DNA from: Oleispira antarctica RB-8
Lineage (GTDB): Bacteria > Pseudomonadota > Gammaproteobacteria > Pseudomonadales > Oceanobacteraceae
DNA: 64,000 nt
Direction: 5' to 3'
Assembly (NCBI GenBank): GCA_000967895.1
Contig: FO203512.1
Location: forward strand, 4,277,531-4,341,530
A program made the translations under genes and the position numbers. Under the pieces are notes generated by a model. It searched no databases, was not told the DNA's origin, and saw only the letters and a program-made list of their open reading frames with translations. Positions 45,029 through 55,246 of this stretch are shown in pieces; position 1 is the first letter of the stretch, and each line of letters opens with the position of its first letter.

Positions 45029-45062
45029 TTTATACTAACTTTATTTATAAAGTTAGTATAAA
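45029..45062. repeat. Perfect 16-bp AT-rich inverted repeat
   Basis: TTTATACTAACTTTAT (45029-45044), two bases, then ATAAAGTTAGTATAAA (45047-45062) make a perfect 34-base palindrome between two lipoprotein genes. It is too AT-rich for a normal terminator; a protein binding site or element end is possible. Confidence 0.6.
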
Positions 45063-45072
45063 AATAATAAAA

Positions 45073-45102
45073 TTAAGTCGGCTTTTATATAAAAACCGAC
45101 TT
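45073..45102 (-). terminator. Terminator of the 173-residue lipoprotein gene
   Basis: TAAGTCGGTTTTTATATAAA... on the minus strand pairs as TAAGTCGG/CCGACTTA with A/T-rich inner pairs, ending in an AATTTTATT tail. It lies 9 bases past the gene's stop. Confidence 0.6.
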
Positions 45103-45110
45103 AATATTAC

Positions 45111-45632
45111 TCAGAACTCTGCTAAATCCTGAGATATAGAAAGAGCTATCATATCGATATCTTCTGGCTCATTTTCTTCATCCCAGGTTCCCGTACCAAT
45201 TTGAGCATTCACAGCAGCATTTCCGAAAGTGCCAAATGAAGTGGTTACTAAACCTGTTGCTGTTGAACCAACTTTTCTTTCTCCATCAAAAACGTCCACG
45301 GTGAAGGAGAATTTTGGTTTAGCCAATGAGTCGCCATACCCAAATTTACGCTGATAATTTACAATCACATTAGCTGTCAAATTACTGCTCTCACTGTACA
45401 TCTCATTTTCTTCCAGGTGTGCAATCAGTTTTTCTTCTAGAACACCCTCAAGTTGATTCTGGTTCAGATAACCTGCTGGCTGTCTTTCTGTATTAAGAGT
45501 CAGCGTTGTTTCTCCCAGCTTGAACATGTATTTACCAGTAACCTGAGTTGGTTTTTCACCGTAATACTGATAAGGGGACGAAGCACAGCCTGCCAATATC
45601 AAAGCGATGCCTAACAATAATAAATTTTTCAT
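45111..45632 (-). CDS. Lipoprotein, DUF4136-like or related
   Basis: The 173 residues begin with a lipoprotein signal (LGIALILAGCASSP) and have a single alpha/beta domain: KLIAHLEENEMYSESSNLTA, then VIVNYQRKFGYGD. The layout of strands (ANVIVNYQR, KFSFTVDVFDGERKVGST) resembles DUF4136-type outer-membrane lipoproteins, a weak guess. GGAG precedes the ATG. It has its own terminator. Confidence 0.75.
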   Translation of the reverse strand: MKNLLLLGIALILAGCASSPYQYYGEKPTQVTGKYMFKLGETTLTLNTERQPAGYLNQNQLEGVLEEKLIAHLEENEMYSESSNLTANVIVNYQRKFGYGDSLAKPKFSFTVDVFDGERKVGSTATGLVTTSFGTFGNAAVNAQIGTGTWDEENEPEDIDMIALSISQDLAEF

Positions 45633-45898
45633 TATTTCTCCATTTTATTGTGGAACAAGTCCGTTATATATTCTTTACTAAATTTTAGCGGATGCATTAA
45701 CACATTTAATATTCCTATCTGCAAGATACAATTAGTTTTAATAATAACGAAATAAAGTTACATAAAAAATGTCTCTAAGCGCAGTATCAGTGATCATAGT
45801 TTCTAACCATCATTAACGCAGTATATTATAGACATAAAAAAGCCCAGAATTATCTGGGCTTTTTTATCACGTTTATAAACAATCCATTAACGCATTAT
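45633..45898. terminator. Intergenic gap holding a strong terminator (45835-45866)
   Basis: AGCCCAGA-atta-TCTGGGCT (45841-45860) flanked by A- and T-runs is a bidirectional terminator, suited to the leftward yceI gene. The rest of the gap is AT-rich and carries the promoter of the 173-residue lipoprotein gene. Confidence 0.8.
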
Positions 45899-46486
45899 TT
45901 ACTTACGAATACCTTCTAAATACAGTTCTATTTCTACATGAGTAGAGGCAGGACCTAGGTTATAAGTAATACCATAATCGGATAGTTTCAACGTCGTTTT
46001 GCCTTCAAAGCCTGTGCGGTAACCACCCCATGGATCTTTACCTTCACCAATTTTTTGTACTGGGAAGCTGATTGTTTTCTTCACGCCATGCAACATGAAA
46101 GTGCCTGTTACAACAGCGTTATTATCATCTTTCACTTCAAAGCCGGTGCTTTTGAATACGGCTTTTGGAAATTCTTTAACGTTTAAGAAGTCAGTGCCTT
46201 TCAAGTGCTTATCACGATCAGCGTGGTTTGAATCTAAACTAGCGGTTTCAATAACGACTTCAATTTTAGATTTTTCAGGGGACGCAGCGTCGTAAGAAAA
46301 TCCACCGTCAAACGTATTAAAGCGACCTAATAACCAGCTATAACCCAAGTGCTTTATTTTGAACTGAACAAATGCGTGAGCACCTTCGGTATCAATTTTA
46401 TAATCAGCCGCTTGCGCAGAAATTGAAAACAAAGAGCCTAGTGTGATAGCCGATGTTGTGACAGCGGTCAGTAGTAATTTTTTCAT
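45899..46486 (-). CDS. yceI: YceI family periplasmic protein
   Basis: The 195-residue protein has a signal peptide (to SISAQAADY) and a YceI lipocalin-like beta barrel: AHAFVQFKIKHLGYSWLLGRFNTFDG, then LKGTDFLNVKEFPKAVFKS, as usual. YceI proteins bind polyisoprenoid-type lipids. A strong AGGAGG precedes the ATG. It follows the cytochrome b561-like gene by 25 bases on the same strand, the standard yceJ-yceI pairing. Confidence 0.92.
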   Translation of the reverse strand: MKKLLLTAVTTSAITLGSLFSISAQAADYKIDTEGAHAFVQFKIKHLGYSWLLGRFNTFDGGFSYDAASPEKSKIEVVIETASLDSNHADRDKHLKGTDFLNVKEFPKAVFKSTGFEVKDDNNAVVTGTFMLHGVKKTISFPVQKIGEGKDPWGGYRTGFEGKTTLKLSDYGITYNLGPASTHVEIELYLEGIRK

Positions 46487-46511
46487 GCATCCTCCTAAGG
46501 ATAAGTTTTAA

Positions 46512-47060
46512 TTATGAATCGGCCTTAGGACGAATCATTTTTAACAAAGTACCATCTTTATTGATAAAATGATGCTTAATAGCCGCCAAAGCGTGCAACG
46601 TAACCATTAAGATCAAACTCCAAGCCAATCCCCAGTGAATGTCACCAGCAATATCTTCTTGGTTTTCAATGCTAATCGACATGGCTGGTATTTCGATGAG
46701 TCCAAATACGTCAATGCCTCGCCCATCAGCGGTCGAAATTAAGTAACCCGTTGTCATCAATGCAATCATCAGGCAATACAATAATAAATGCACATAATGC
46801 GCGGCCTTCTTTTCGAATGCTGTGCCGCTAATGTCTGGGTGGGTATTAAACCAACGCCAAGTAATTCTTATCATCCAGATCAGCAGCAGTAAAAAACCAA
46901 TATTTTTATGCAGCTCAAGCGAGCCTCGATACCAGGTATCATAATAGGTTAACTCAACCATGTATAAACCGAGGCCGAACATACCAAATATGCCAAGTGC
47001 CATTAACCAATGTAAGGCGATTGCGACCCAGCCGTAACCAGTTTTACTGTTCTTTACCAT
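46512..47060 (-). CDS. Cytochrome b561 family protein (YceJ-like)
   Basis: The 182-residue membrane protein has four helices. Heme-ligand His are expected in ALHWLMALGIFG (helix 1), SLELHKNIGFLLL, YVHLLLYCLM, and DIHWGLAWSLILMVTLHALAA. It likely passes electrons from quinol to a periplasmic partner, with YceI. The chosen ATG (47060) has GGA 8 bases upstream; earlier in-frame starts add a hydrophilic lead of up to 50 residues that runs into the divergent promoter. Confidence 0.88.
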   Translation of the reverse strand: MVKNSKTGYGWVAIALHWLMALGIFGMFGLGLYMVELTYYDTWYRGSLELHKNIGFLLLLIWMIRITWRWFNTHPDISGTAFEKKAAHYVHLLLYCLMIALMTTGYLISTADGRGIDVFGLIEIPAMSISIENQEDIAGDIHWGLAWSLILMVTLHALAAIKHHFINKDGTLLKMIRPKADS

Positions 47061-47229
47061 GGTATTTCCATTATTCATGCGGTTCATGACGACAGCGTAA
47101 CGTTCGACGTCTTTTTTCACTAAAGATTCAATAAATCTACTGTACGCTGAAACTACTTGTTGAAAAATAGATAAAAAAGGGAAACTATTGTGCATATATG
47201 CACAACTCAATTTTTATCGAGGTAATACC

Positions 47230-48102
47230 ATGTCGCAAGCTAGCTGGGATGATTTTCGCATTGCTTATCAAGTTGCCAAATCAGGTACGTTAACCAAGGC
47301 TGGCAAGGTATTGAACATGAACCATGCAACCGTACTTCGCCATGTAAATCGCTTAGAAGAAAGCCTAGATACTAAGCTATTTATTCGCCATCAACGGGGC
47401 TATCAGCTGACGGATGCAGGTGAGCTAGTGGTTAAAGAGTTGCCCGACATTCATAAAAGCTTTAGCCGCTTAGAGAATTTAATGGCCAGTGCTGAAAAGA
47501 ATATCAGCGGCAATTTACGCATCACGACCCTAACTGATTTTTCACCGATTTTAAATCCGGCGCTAAAAGCCTTTCGCCAGGCTTATCCTAAATTGCGCAT
47601 TCAAATAATCGCGACGGATGAAATTATCCCGTTAGCCACGGGGGCAGCTCATGTTTCTTTACGTGCGGGGGCTCAACCCAATGAGCCTGACTTAATCGTT
47701 AAAAAGCTGAACGCTCCTGAGATTCATTATTTTGCCGCCGATAGCTATGTACAAGAATATGGACTGCCTAAAAACTGTGATGAATATAACCAGCATTTAT
47801 GGGCCTTACCAAGTGATAATAAGCGCCATATTCCTTTCGTTAAACAAGTACTCAGGCACATAAACGAAGAACAAATCATTTATCAGAGCAATCACTTTCC
47901 CGATATTCATAGTGCGGTTGTCGAGGGCATGGCAATTGGCCCAATGGGAGTTCATCACTCCATTAAGTATAATAATTTACAGCAATTGGATATCAAGATT
48001 GAACACGGTATAGAAGGTTTGTGGTTTGTATATCATAAAGATTTAAAGAACAGCGCTCGGATTCAAGCGCTGTATGAGTTTTTAGCAAAAAGCTTAAACT
48101 AA
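47230..48102 (+). CDS. LysR family regulator
   Basis: The 290 residues start MSQASWDDFRIAYQVAKSG with the LysR helix-turn-helix (LTKAGKVLNMNHATVLRHVNRLEESL, about 18-45), then a periplasmic-binding-like effector domain. It is of the short CbL-like subgroup often found beside YceI/b561 genes and lies divergent to them, so it probably regulates that pair. GAGGT precedes the ATG at 47230; an upstream ATG at 47188 has no ribosome site. Confidence 0.88.
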   Translation: MSQASWDDFRIAYQVAKSGTLTKAGKVLNMNHATVLRHVNRLEESLDTKLFIRHQRGYQLTDAGELVVKELPDIHKSFSRLENLMASAEKNISGNLRITTLTDFSPILNPALKAFRQAYPKLRIQIIATDEIIPLATGAAHVSLRAGAQPNEPDLIVKKLNAPEIHYFAADSYVQEYGLPKNCDEYNQHLWALPSDNKRHIPFVKQVLRHINEEQIIYQSNHFPDIHSAVVEGMAIGPMGVHHSIKYNNLQQLDIKIEHGIEGLWFVYHKDLKNSARIQALYEFLAKSLN

Positions 48103-48109
48103 TAAGGTA

Positions 48110-48763
48110 TTAAGCAAATTGAAGGTGGCTATCAAGACCCATTTGCGTCGACATGCACGGCCAGCGTTGGGCAATTTGAATTAGATTATCGTTTTCTTTC
48201 TTATCCATAAAGGCTAAGAATTTATCATTTTTTTCGTAGGCATTTTCTTCACCGAAAATGCCTTTGGTTGCGATCATCACTACTTGCTCAAGCTCGTTGG
48301 CATAGGGTTCACTAATCAGTGAGTGCACAATCACATTCGACATAGTCATATCAAATGGGATCATTGGCTGACCGACGCGCATGATATAAGTATCGTTCAC
48401 TTCTTCAAATAAACGGTGCGCTAGAAAGGCTTCGTCCATTAATGCTGCTAAGCCTGTTTCTTTATTAAGCTCTTTTGGCGGTGCCATAAAGAAACCCTCA
48501 ACCACTTCTAGAATAGGGCTAACATAATTAAGCAACCCCGCTTCAACCGCACCCTGGTGCAAGTCTTCTAGCATTTGCGGCACTTGCTGAATATAACGTA
48601 TAACAAATTCGTATAAGCGCTCAAGCGCTTCTACTTCTGGTAATTGTACAATGCGCTCTACAGTCTCTAAACGCTGTTGTAATAGCTGATGAAGCTGTCC
48701 AGTTTGTTGTTCTTCGGCAACGGACTTTTGAATCAATTGTTGCAACGCTTCAGTGTTCATCAT
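48110..48763 (-). CDS. Conserved hypothetical helical protein
   Basis: The 217-residue soluble protein is mostly helical (EQQTGQLHQLLQQRLETVER near 18; LPEVEALERLYEFVIRYIQQ). It has no signal or motif I can name, though similar proteins occur in Pseudomonas and Oceanospirillales. GGAG lies 7 bases before the first ATG. It converges on the LysR gene with an 7-base gap. Confidence 0.75.
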   Translation of the reverse strand: MMNTEALQQLIQKSVAEEQQTGQLHQLLQQRLETVERIVQLPEVEALERLYEFVIRYIQQVPQMLEDLHQGAVEAGLLNYVSPILEVVEGFFMAPPKELNKETGLAALMDEAFLAHRLFEEVNDTYIMRVGQPMIPFDMTMSNVIVHSLISEPYANELEQVVMIATKGIFGEENAYEKNDKFLAFMDKKENDNLIQIAQRWPCMSTQMGLDSHLQFA

Positions 48764-48990
48764 TTTGAATCTCCAACTACTCTAAAATAAGTAAGCTTTT
48801 ATCGGTTAGCACTTCGCAAAATATTAAAAGGTGTTCACTAAACACTCAATGGTCAAAGCGATAACTCGACGACGCTTTGTTTTTATAAAAGACCACTTGT
48901 TATACGTATTTAAAAAACCCTTTAAAAACAGTAGGTTAGTTACACTCCCTTACCGTTATGAAAAAAGTATAGTAAAGTTTGACGCTTCCG
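48764..48990. other. Intergenic gap, 227 bases
   Basis: AT-rich sequence between the helical hypothetical and the end of the MATE gene. It should hold the promoter of the former; I see no strong hairpin or gene. Confidence 0.4.
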
Positions 48991-50334
48991 CTAGTTTTTT
49001 CCAACAAATATTTGATGTTTGTTCAGTATTGTCAGAAATGCGGGCACCATAAAGAGTGATCGGGCCAATAAAAACGAATAAAAGGCGAGCCATAAACCGT
49101 GGTTGGCTAGTTCTTGTGTCAGAAACCAGACAGGCAAAAATACAATAATGGCTGCCAATAACATGGCATTACGCATCGGAGCGCTCGCTTGCATGCCGAT
49201 AAAAATGCCATCTAGCCAATAACTGCTGCAGCCAATTAAAGGGAGCCAGATCAACCAGGGGCTGTATTCAATCGCCACGGTCAATACGTCTTGCTGATCG
49301 GTTAGCAGTCCCAGTAAATTTTCACCTTGCCAAGCAAAGCCCGCCACCATGATAAGAGCAATGATTAAGGCATTGGTTCCCGTTAACCAGATACTTTGTC
49401 GCAGCTGGCGAAAGTTTTTTGCCCCCAAACTTTGGCCAACTAAGCTTTCAGCCGCATGGGCAAAACCATCAAGGGCATTAGAAATTAACAGTAACAAGGT
49501 GAGCATAATGGCATTCACCGCTAAGACTAAATCCCCTTGCTGGGCACCCTGTGCGGTAAAGAAGATAAAGACACTTAATAGACACAAGGTACGAACAAAT
49601 AGCTGATGATTAATATTAATCAGCGGCTTCAGCTCTTGCCAGCTTGGCCAGTTGAATGACCATCGATTATTTTTTTGCCCCTGAGTCACGGTACGATACG
49701 CCCAATATAACCCTAAGCTCGCAGCAAAGTAATCGGCACATAATGTTGCCCACGCAACGCCGTCACTGGTCAGTCCATAGCCGTAAACCAAAATCACATC
49801 GAGCAATGCGTTAAGGCTGTTACTGGCGATGAGTAATATTAAAGGAACCTTGGTTTCACCACGTCCGATAAACCAGCCTATCAACACATATTGAATCAGT
49901 ACCGCCGGCGTAGCCCCTAAACGAATACTGGCATACTCAACCGCTAATATTTGAACCGTTTCGCTGCCGCCAATAAATGCGATGATATTTTCGAGGGCTA
50001 AAAAGGCAAATAGCATTAAAGGAAGACTGATAAAAAGCGCCATAAGTAGCCCATTGTGTAAAACTCGCTCTAGGCTACCCTGATCATTTGATCCACCTGC
50101 TAAGCTGGCGCCAGTCGCATGGGCACTCAATGATGTTGTTCCCATGCGAAGAAAGCCAAAGCTCCATAATAATAGCGTCACGACTTGGCCACCCAGAGCA
50201 ACACCGCCTAGATAACTCACTTCGGATAAATGTCCAAGCACAGCGGTATCCACTAAACTCAGTAATGGCACCGTGATATTGCTTAGCATGATCGGCCAAG
50301 CGAGCTGTAGAATACGTTTTTGAAGTTGCAGCAT
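48991..50334 (-). CDS. MATE family exporter, DinF-like
   Basis: The 447-residue protein has twelve membrane helices in two halves: LAWPIMLSNITVPLLSLVDTAVLGHL in helix 1 region and LLISNALDGFAHAAESLVGQ in helix 7-8, as in DinF-type MATE exporters. It probably exports drugs or organic cations using sodium or protons; the substrate is unknown. It starts 59 bases from the divergent SCO gene. Confidence 0.92.
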   Translation of the reverse strand: MLQLQKRILQLAWPIMLSNITVPLLSLVDTAVLGHLSEVSYLGGVALGGQVVTLLLWSFGFLRMGTTSLSAHATGASLAGGSNDQGSLERVLHNGLLMALFISLPLMLFAFLALENIIAFIGGSETVQILAVEYASIRLGATPAVLIQYVLIGWFIGRGETKVPLILLIASNSLNALLDVILVYGYGLTSDGVAWATLCADYFAASLGLYWAYRTVTQGQKNNRWSFNWPSWQELKPLININHQLFVRTLCLLSVFIFFTAQGAQQGDLVLAVNAIMLTLLLLISNALDGFAHAAESLVGQSLGAKNFRQLRQSIWLTGTNALIIALIMVAGFAWQGENLLGLLTDQQDVLTVAIEYSPWLIWLPLIGCSSYWLDGIFIGMQASAPMRNAMLLAAIIVFLPVWFLTQELANHGLWLAFYSFLLARSLFMVPAFLTILNKHQIFVGKN

Positions 50335-50393
50335 GATGGAAACAGTTTCTGTATGATGTGACAGATGACCAGTTTACTTTATTGAGAATACTT

Positions 50394-51089
50394 ATGTCGC
50401 CAATCGAAAATAATACGCCGCCAGAGAAGAAAAACTTGATGCCTATTTTGGCGGCCATGAGCTTAGTATTAGGTTTAGCGGCTTTTATAGCTTGGCAGTC
50501 TCTGTCTTCTAATGACCCAGACTCTGCCTCGTTATCAGAACAACTGGAAGATAGCGGAGCTTTTATTTTCCCTCAACCTATTAACGTCACAGACGTGCCT
50601 TTTTTAAATGAGGAAGGTCAAACCGTTGGTAAAAATGAGAACGTAGGAAAGTGGTCTTTTCTATTTTTTGGTTATACTTTTTGCCCTGATGTCTGCCCAA
50701 CAACCTTGGCGGTGATGCAACAAATGTGGGTAAAATTAAGCCCTGAAATGCAGTCGCAAACTCAGGTAGTATTAGTGAGTGTTGATGTTGAACGCGATAC
50801 GCCTGAGCAGTTAAAAACCTACATGGATTATTTTGATCCGAGCTTTACCGCGTTCACGGGCAAGCCTGCTTCGTTACGTAGTTTTGCCGCTCAGCTCAAT
50901 GCGGTGTATGCCAAGGTTGAACGCAGAAATGTACAAGGTGAAGCCGATACTGAGCTGGGTTATTTAATGGATCATAGTGCCAATATTACGATACTCGACC
51001 CTAATGGCAATTATTTTGGTTTTATCAAACCGCCTTTTAATCCAAAGAAAATGCTGAAAATTGTAACCGCGATTCAGACTCAACCCTGA
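50394..51089 (+). CDS. SCO1/SenC family copper chaperone
   Basis: The 231-residue protein has a membrane anchor (about 15-40) and a thioredoxin-fold domain with the copper site FCPDVCPTTLAVM and the distant His in LMDHSANITIL. It delivers copper to cytochrome oxidase CuA or acts as a thiol reductase. The ATG at 50394 is preferred: earlier in-frame codons overlap the divergent promoter. No cytochrome oxidase genes are adjacent. Confidence 0.92.
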   Translation: MSPIENNTPPEKKNLMPILAAMSLVLGLAAFIAWQSLSSNDPDSASLSEQLEDSGAFIFPQPINVTDVPFLNEEGQTVGKNENVGKWSFLFFGYTFCPDVCPTTLAVMQQMWVKLSPEMQSQTQVVLVSVDVERDTPEQLKTYMDYFDPSFTAFTGKPASLRSFAAQLNAVYAKVERRNVQGEADTELGYLMDHSANITILDPNGNYFGFIKPPFNPKKMLKIVTAIQTQP

Positions 51090-51294
51090 GTCTGAATACC
51101 CGAGCGAGCTAATGAAATCGCTAGCAAAATAATGAGTTAAGCGATTAACAAAACAGCATGTAAGCTAAGGCAAAGAAACTTGGCAATGTAAGCCAAACAA
51201 GGTACTTTGCAGCAACGATCAAACTATCGATAAAATTAACGTTCAATCAACTCCCAACCAAAATTTCTCTTCAGAGAATAAGCCGAGATAAACC
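51090..51294. other. Intergenic gap, 205 bases
   Basis: No coding potential, RNA gene or convincing terminator was found; it probably holds the SirB2 promoter. Confidence 0.4.
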
Positions 51295-51672
51295 ATGGAT
51301 TATAGCGCTCTTAAACATTCACACATCGGATTAGCTTACTTAAGCATCTTATTATTTATTATTCGCTTTGCTTTATTCAAATTTAAGCCTGCCTTCAAAA
51401 GCAACAAAGTACTAAAAATATTACCGCACATCATCGATACCTTCTTGCTGATATTTGCCATTTGGTTATGCGTCATGATTGGCCAATATCCATTGACTGA
51501 TCACTGGTTAACAGGAAAAGTTTTAGGGCTAGTGGGTTACATTGCCTTCGGTATTATTGCCATCAAACAAGGAAAAAACTGGGCGTTCGTTGCAGCCCTA
51601 ATATCGTTCGCTTACATCTTCGGAGCAGCCAAGAGCCACAGTGCGCTATCGTTTTTTAGTCAATTCGGTTAA
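51295..51672 (+). CDS. SirB2 family membrane protein
   Basis: The 125 residues form four membrane helices with the family blocks HSHIGLAYLSILLFIIRF, LPHIIDTFLLIFA and KVLGLVGYIAFGIIA. The family is named after SirB of Salmonella, but its molecular role is unclear. GAGAT precedes the start. Confidence 0.87.
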   Translation: MDYSALKHSHIGLAYLSILLFIIRFALFKFKPAFKSNKVLKILPHIIDTFLLIFAIWLCVMIGQYPLTDHWLTGKVLGLVGYIAFGIIAIKQGKNWAFVAALISFAYIFGAAKSHSALSFFSQFG

Positions 51673-51714
51673 AATACCGCGCCTTATTTTTTAAATTTAT
51701 AATTTTTTAACTGA

Positions 51715-52471
<757 letters not shown>

Positions 52472-52586
52472 TTTTCACAAGGCAGCGTGCTGCAAAAAAC
52501 CGGCTCAATCTCTTTAGAACTTGCCATCATGGCAAGTTCTTGCCAAGGTAGCTGCAAAATTATTTGCTTAAAAGGATATCGTATCC

Positions 52587-54323
52587 ATGCTCCCTACTTC
52601 ATCTAAACTTATTAAAATTTCACTCGGCCTATCAGTCCTCATCGGTATCAGCGCTTGCTCGAAAACCGGCATTTCAACTGAATCGGTCGCAATACCATTA
52701 TCAACTCCGTTTTCAATACCCAAGCAAGCGGCGATTGCCAGTGCACATCCACTAGCAACCCAGGCAGGAATGGACATTCTTAATCAAGGCGGAAATGCGT
52801 TTGATGCCGCGATTGCCGTTGCAGCCTCATTGGGCGTAGTCGAACCTTATAGTGCCGGCCTTGGCGGTGGTGGCTTCTGGTTAATTCATGAAGCAAAAGC
52901 TAATAAAAGTATCTTTATCGACGCCCGTGAAAAAGCCCCGTCTTCTGCCCATGCCAATTTATATTTAAAAGAAGATGGCAGTGTTAATCGTGACATCGCG
53001 GTGAATGGCGCATTGGCTGCGGGAATTCCTGGCCAAGCCGCCGCTTTTGTTCACTTAGCAGAAAAGTACGGCCAACTGCCGTTAAAGAAAACCTTAGCCG
53101 CAGCGATTCAACAAGCCAACGAAGGCTTTCCGGTTTATTCGCATTATCAAAAACTCATCGGCTATCGCCTTGAAGCGCTTAAACGCTATCCCACCAGCGC
53201 TAGTATTTTCTTAAACAATAAACAACAAATCCCTGAAATGGGTGCACTGATTAAACAGCCGGATCTTGCTTGGACGTTACAGCAAATTGCCGACAAAGGT
53301 TTTGATGGTTTTTATAAAGGTGAAAGCGCGCGTCGCTTAGTCGCAGGAGTCCAAGCCGCCAACGGTATTTGGACATTAGACGATTTAGCCAACTACAACA
53401 TTATTGAACGCCAACCGATTGAAATTGAATACAAGGGGCATAAAGTCGTCAGTGCGCCACCGCCTTCTTCTGGTGGTATCGCGATTGCTGCAATGTTAAA
53501 TATGCTGTCGCAATACGAACTGAATACCCTTAATAACGCGGATAAAACCCACCTAATTGTTGAAACTATGCGCCGTGCTTATAAAGATCGCGCAGAATTT
53601 TTAGGCGATCCAGACTTTGTTGATGTGCCCACGGCAGAGCTGATCAGCCTAGAGCGCGCCAAAGCCTATGTCACTGGCATTGATATGAATAAAGCGACCA
53701 ACAGCTTGAGCTTAAAAGGCCCTAAAAATATTCAAGAAGGTTTCCATACCACCCACTTTTCAGTACTCGATAAAGCAGGTAACCGTGTTTCAGCCACATT
53801 AAGTATTAACCTACCGTTTGGTTCGGCTTTCACCGTGGCCAATACGGGAGTGGTATTAAACAACGAGATGGATGATTTCTCGGCCAAGCCGGGTGAACCG
53901 AATGCTTATGGCTTAGTCGGCAATGCCGCTAATGCTATTGCACCCAACAAGCGCCCACTATCGAGCATGAGCCCATCGTTTGTAGAAAGTAATGATGCTG
54001 TTGCCTTAATTGGCACACCAGGTGGCAGCCGTATTATCACCATGGTGATGCTGGGCATTTTGGAGCACATTGATGAGAAGCCTGTTGGCGACTGGGTTGG
54101 CCGCTCACGTTTTCATCATCAATACCTGCCTGATGTTATTCAGCATGAGCCGAATACCTTTAGCGCCGCTGAAATTAATGCCCTTGAGAGCAAAGGTCAC
54201 AAGCTGAAAAATATTGGTCGTGAATATGGCAATATGCAGGCGATTTTGTGGGATAAGAAAACAGGTGCAGTGACAGCCGCTTCTGACCCAAGAGCCTTTG
54301 GCGAATCACAGGTTTCTGAATAA
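52587..54323 (+). CDS. ggt: Gamma-glutamyltranspeptidase
   Basis: The 578-residue precursor breaks down glutathione in the periplasm. The lipoprotein-like N-terminus (LIGISACSK) is unusual but plausible. Typical blocks are ILNQGGNAFDAAIAVAA, LGGGGFWLIHEA, the autocleavage Thr in EGFHTTHFSVLDKAG (near 390), and LSSMSPSFVE. It cleaves itself into two subunits before the Thr. AAGGA lies about 10 bases before the ATG. A single gene, flanked by the REP-like element downstream. Confidence 0.95.
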   Translation: MLPTSSKLIKISLGLSVLIGISACSKTGISTESVAIPLSTPFSIPKQAAIASAHPLATQAGMDILNQGGNAFDAAIAVAASLGVVEPYSAGLGGGGFWLIHEAKANKSIFIDAREKAPSSAHANLYLKEDGSVNRDIAVNGALAAGIPGQAAAFVHLAEKYGQLPLKKTLAAAIQQANEGFPVYSHYQKLIGYRLEALKRYPTSASIFLNNKQQIPEMGALIKQPDLAWTLQQIADKGFDGFYKGESARRLVAGVQAANGIWTLDDLANYNIIERQPIEIEYKGHKVVSAPPPSSGGIAIAAMLNMLSQYELNTLNNADKTHLIVETMRRAYKDRAEFLGDPDFVDVPTAELISLERAKAYVTGIDMNKATNSLSLKGPKNIQEGFHTTHFSVLDKAGNRVSATLSINLPFGSAFTVANTGVVLNNEMDDFSAKPGEPNAYGLVGNAANAIAPNKRPLSSMSPSFVESNDAVALIGTPGGSRIITMVMLGILEHIDEKPVGDWVGRSRFHHQYLPDVIQHEPNTFSAAEINALESKGHKLKNIGREYGNMQAILWDKKTGAVTAASDPRAFGESQVSE

Positions 54324-54372
54324 TGGCTGGTAAAATTGCTTTCTAAATAATCAGAATACAATTAAATCTAAT

Positions 54373-54439
54373 GTAGGTCGTGCTTTAGCGCGACAAGTTG
54401 TTAGCCTAAAGGCTAACCTACAATACGCCGCAAGCGGCG
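54373..54439. repeat. REP-like composite palindrome
   Basis: An outer arm GTAGGT/ACCTAC encloses two hairpins: GTCG-t-GCTTTAGC-g-CGAC and GTTAGCC-taaa-GGCTAAC. Directly after it is CGCCGC-aa-GCGGCG (54426-54439). The first hairpin matches the ones at 7226 and 7320 closely. It lies between ggt and the next gene and may act in transcript stability. Confidence 0.7.
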
Positions 54440-54476
54440 GGGAATTAAACCCGCTCAGATTAAATTAAGGTAGCGT

Positions 54477-55232
54477 ATGGAACTCGGATTTATCATCAAA
54501 AAGCTAATTAGCATGTGGCTAATGCCTCTGCCTTTTTGCTGCTTAATTATTCTATTTGGATTAATCCTGAGTTTCTGGAAGGTAGCCATCGGCCGCATAA
54601 TTGCCTTCTCTGGAGTTGCCTTACTCATGCTATTCAGCTGGCAGCCTTTTGCTAACTCGGTGCTCTATCCACTAGAGCATCAGTATCCTAGCTTTGACCT
54701 TTCACTACCTATAGATGCGGTTGTCGTGCTTGGCAATTGCCATTCGGTAAGCGAAGACATTCCACCGATGGCGCAGCTCTGCGGCACGGGTTTATATCGC
54801 TTAATGGAAGGCTACCGTATTTGGCAAGCGAACCCTGAAGCTGAACTTTTCTTATCGGGTTATGCCGGCGATGAAAGCCGACCGTATGCGGAAGTGGTTG
54901 GAGAGATTGCATTGAGTTTAGGTGTACCGGAAGAGAAGATTCGCTTATTCCCAACCGCTCAAGATACTCAGGAAGAAGCTGAACAGACAGCGCCTTTCCT
55001 CAATGGAAAAACGTTCGCCCTAGTGACTTCCGCTTCCCATATGCAGCGCTCGATGAACTGGTTTCAACAACAAAAAGTTGGGGAGCTGTATTTGCACCCC
55101 ATCCCCGCACCCGCACATTTTGGTGCACCGAAGAAATCATCAAACTGGAAAATAGAAACCAGTGCCCTGTTAAAAACAGAGCGCTCTTGGTATGAATTAT
55201 TAGGAAATATTTGGGCTGCCATAAAAGATTAA
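54477..55232 (+). CDS. ElyC/SanA/YdcF family DUF218 protein
   Basis: The 251-residue protein has two N-terminal membrane helices (about 10-60) and a DUF218 domain in the periplasm: DAVVVLGNCHSVSED, then ELFLSGYAGDESRPYAEVVG and FALVTSASHMQRSMNWF. ElyC-type proteins affect envelope and undecaprenyl-phosphate balance. An AAGG ribosome site precedes the ATG. It converges on mutM. Confidence 0.88.
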   Translation: MELGFIIKKLISMWLMPLPFCCLIILFGLILSFWKVAIGRIIAFSGVALLMLFSWQPFANSVLYPLEHQYPSFDLSLPIDAVVVLGNCHSVSEDIPPMAQLCGTGLYRLMEGYRIWQANPEAELFLSGYAGDESRPYAEVVGEIALSLGVPEEKIRLFPTAQDTQEEAEQTAPFLNGKTFALVTSASHMQRSMNWFQQQKVGELYLHPIPAPAHFGAPKKSSNWKIETSALLKTERSWYELLGNIWAAIKD

Positions 55233-55246
55233 GTGATTAAAGCCGT

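Noticed and set aside
50084-50458. A 124-codon minus-strand frame spanning the MATE and SCO gene starts
   Set aside because: It crosses the divergent promoter and overlaps two confident genes.
51090-51294. A small RNA gene between the SCO and SirB2 genes
   Set aside because: No promoter and terminator pair or stable stem was found.
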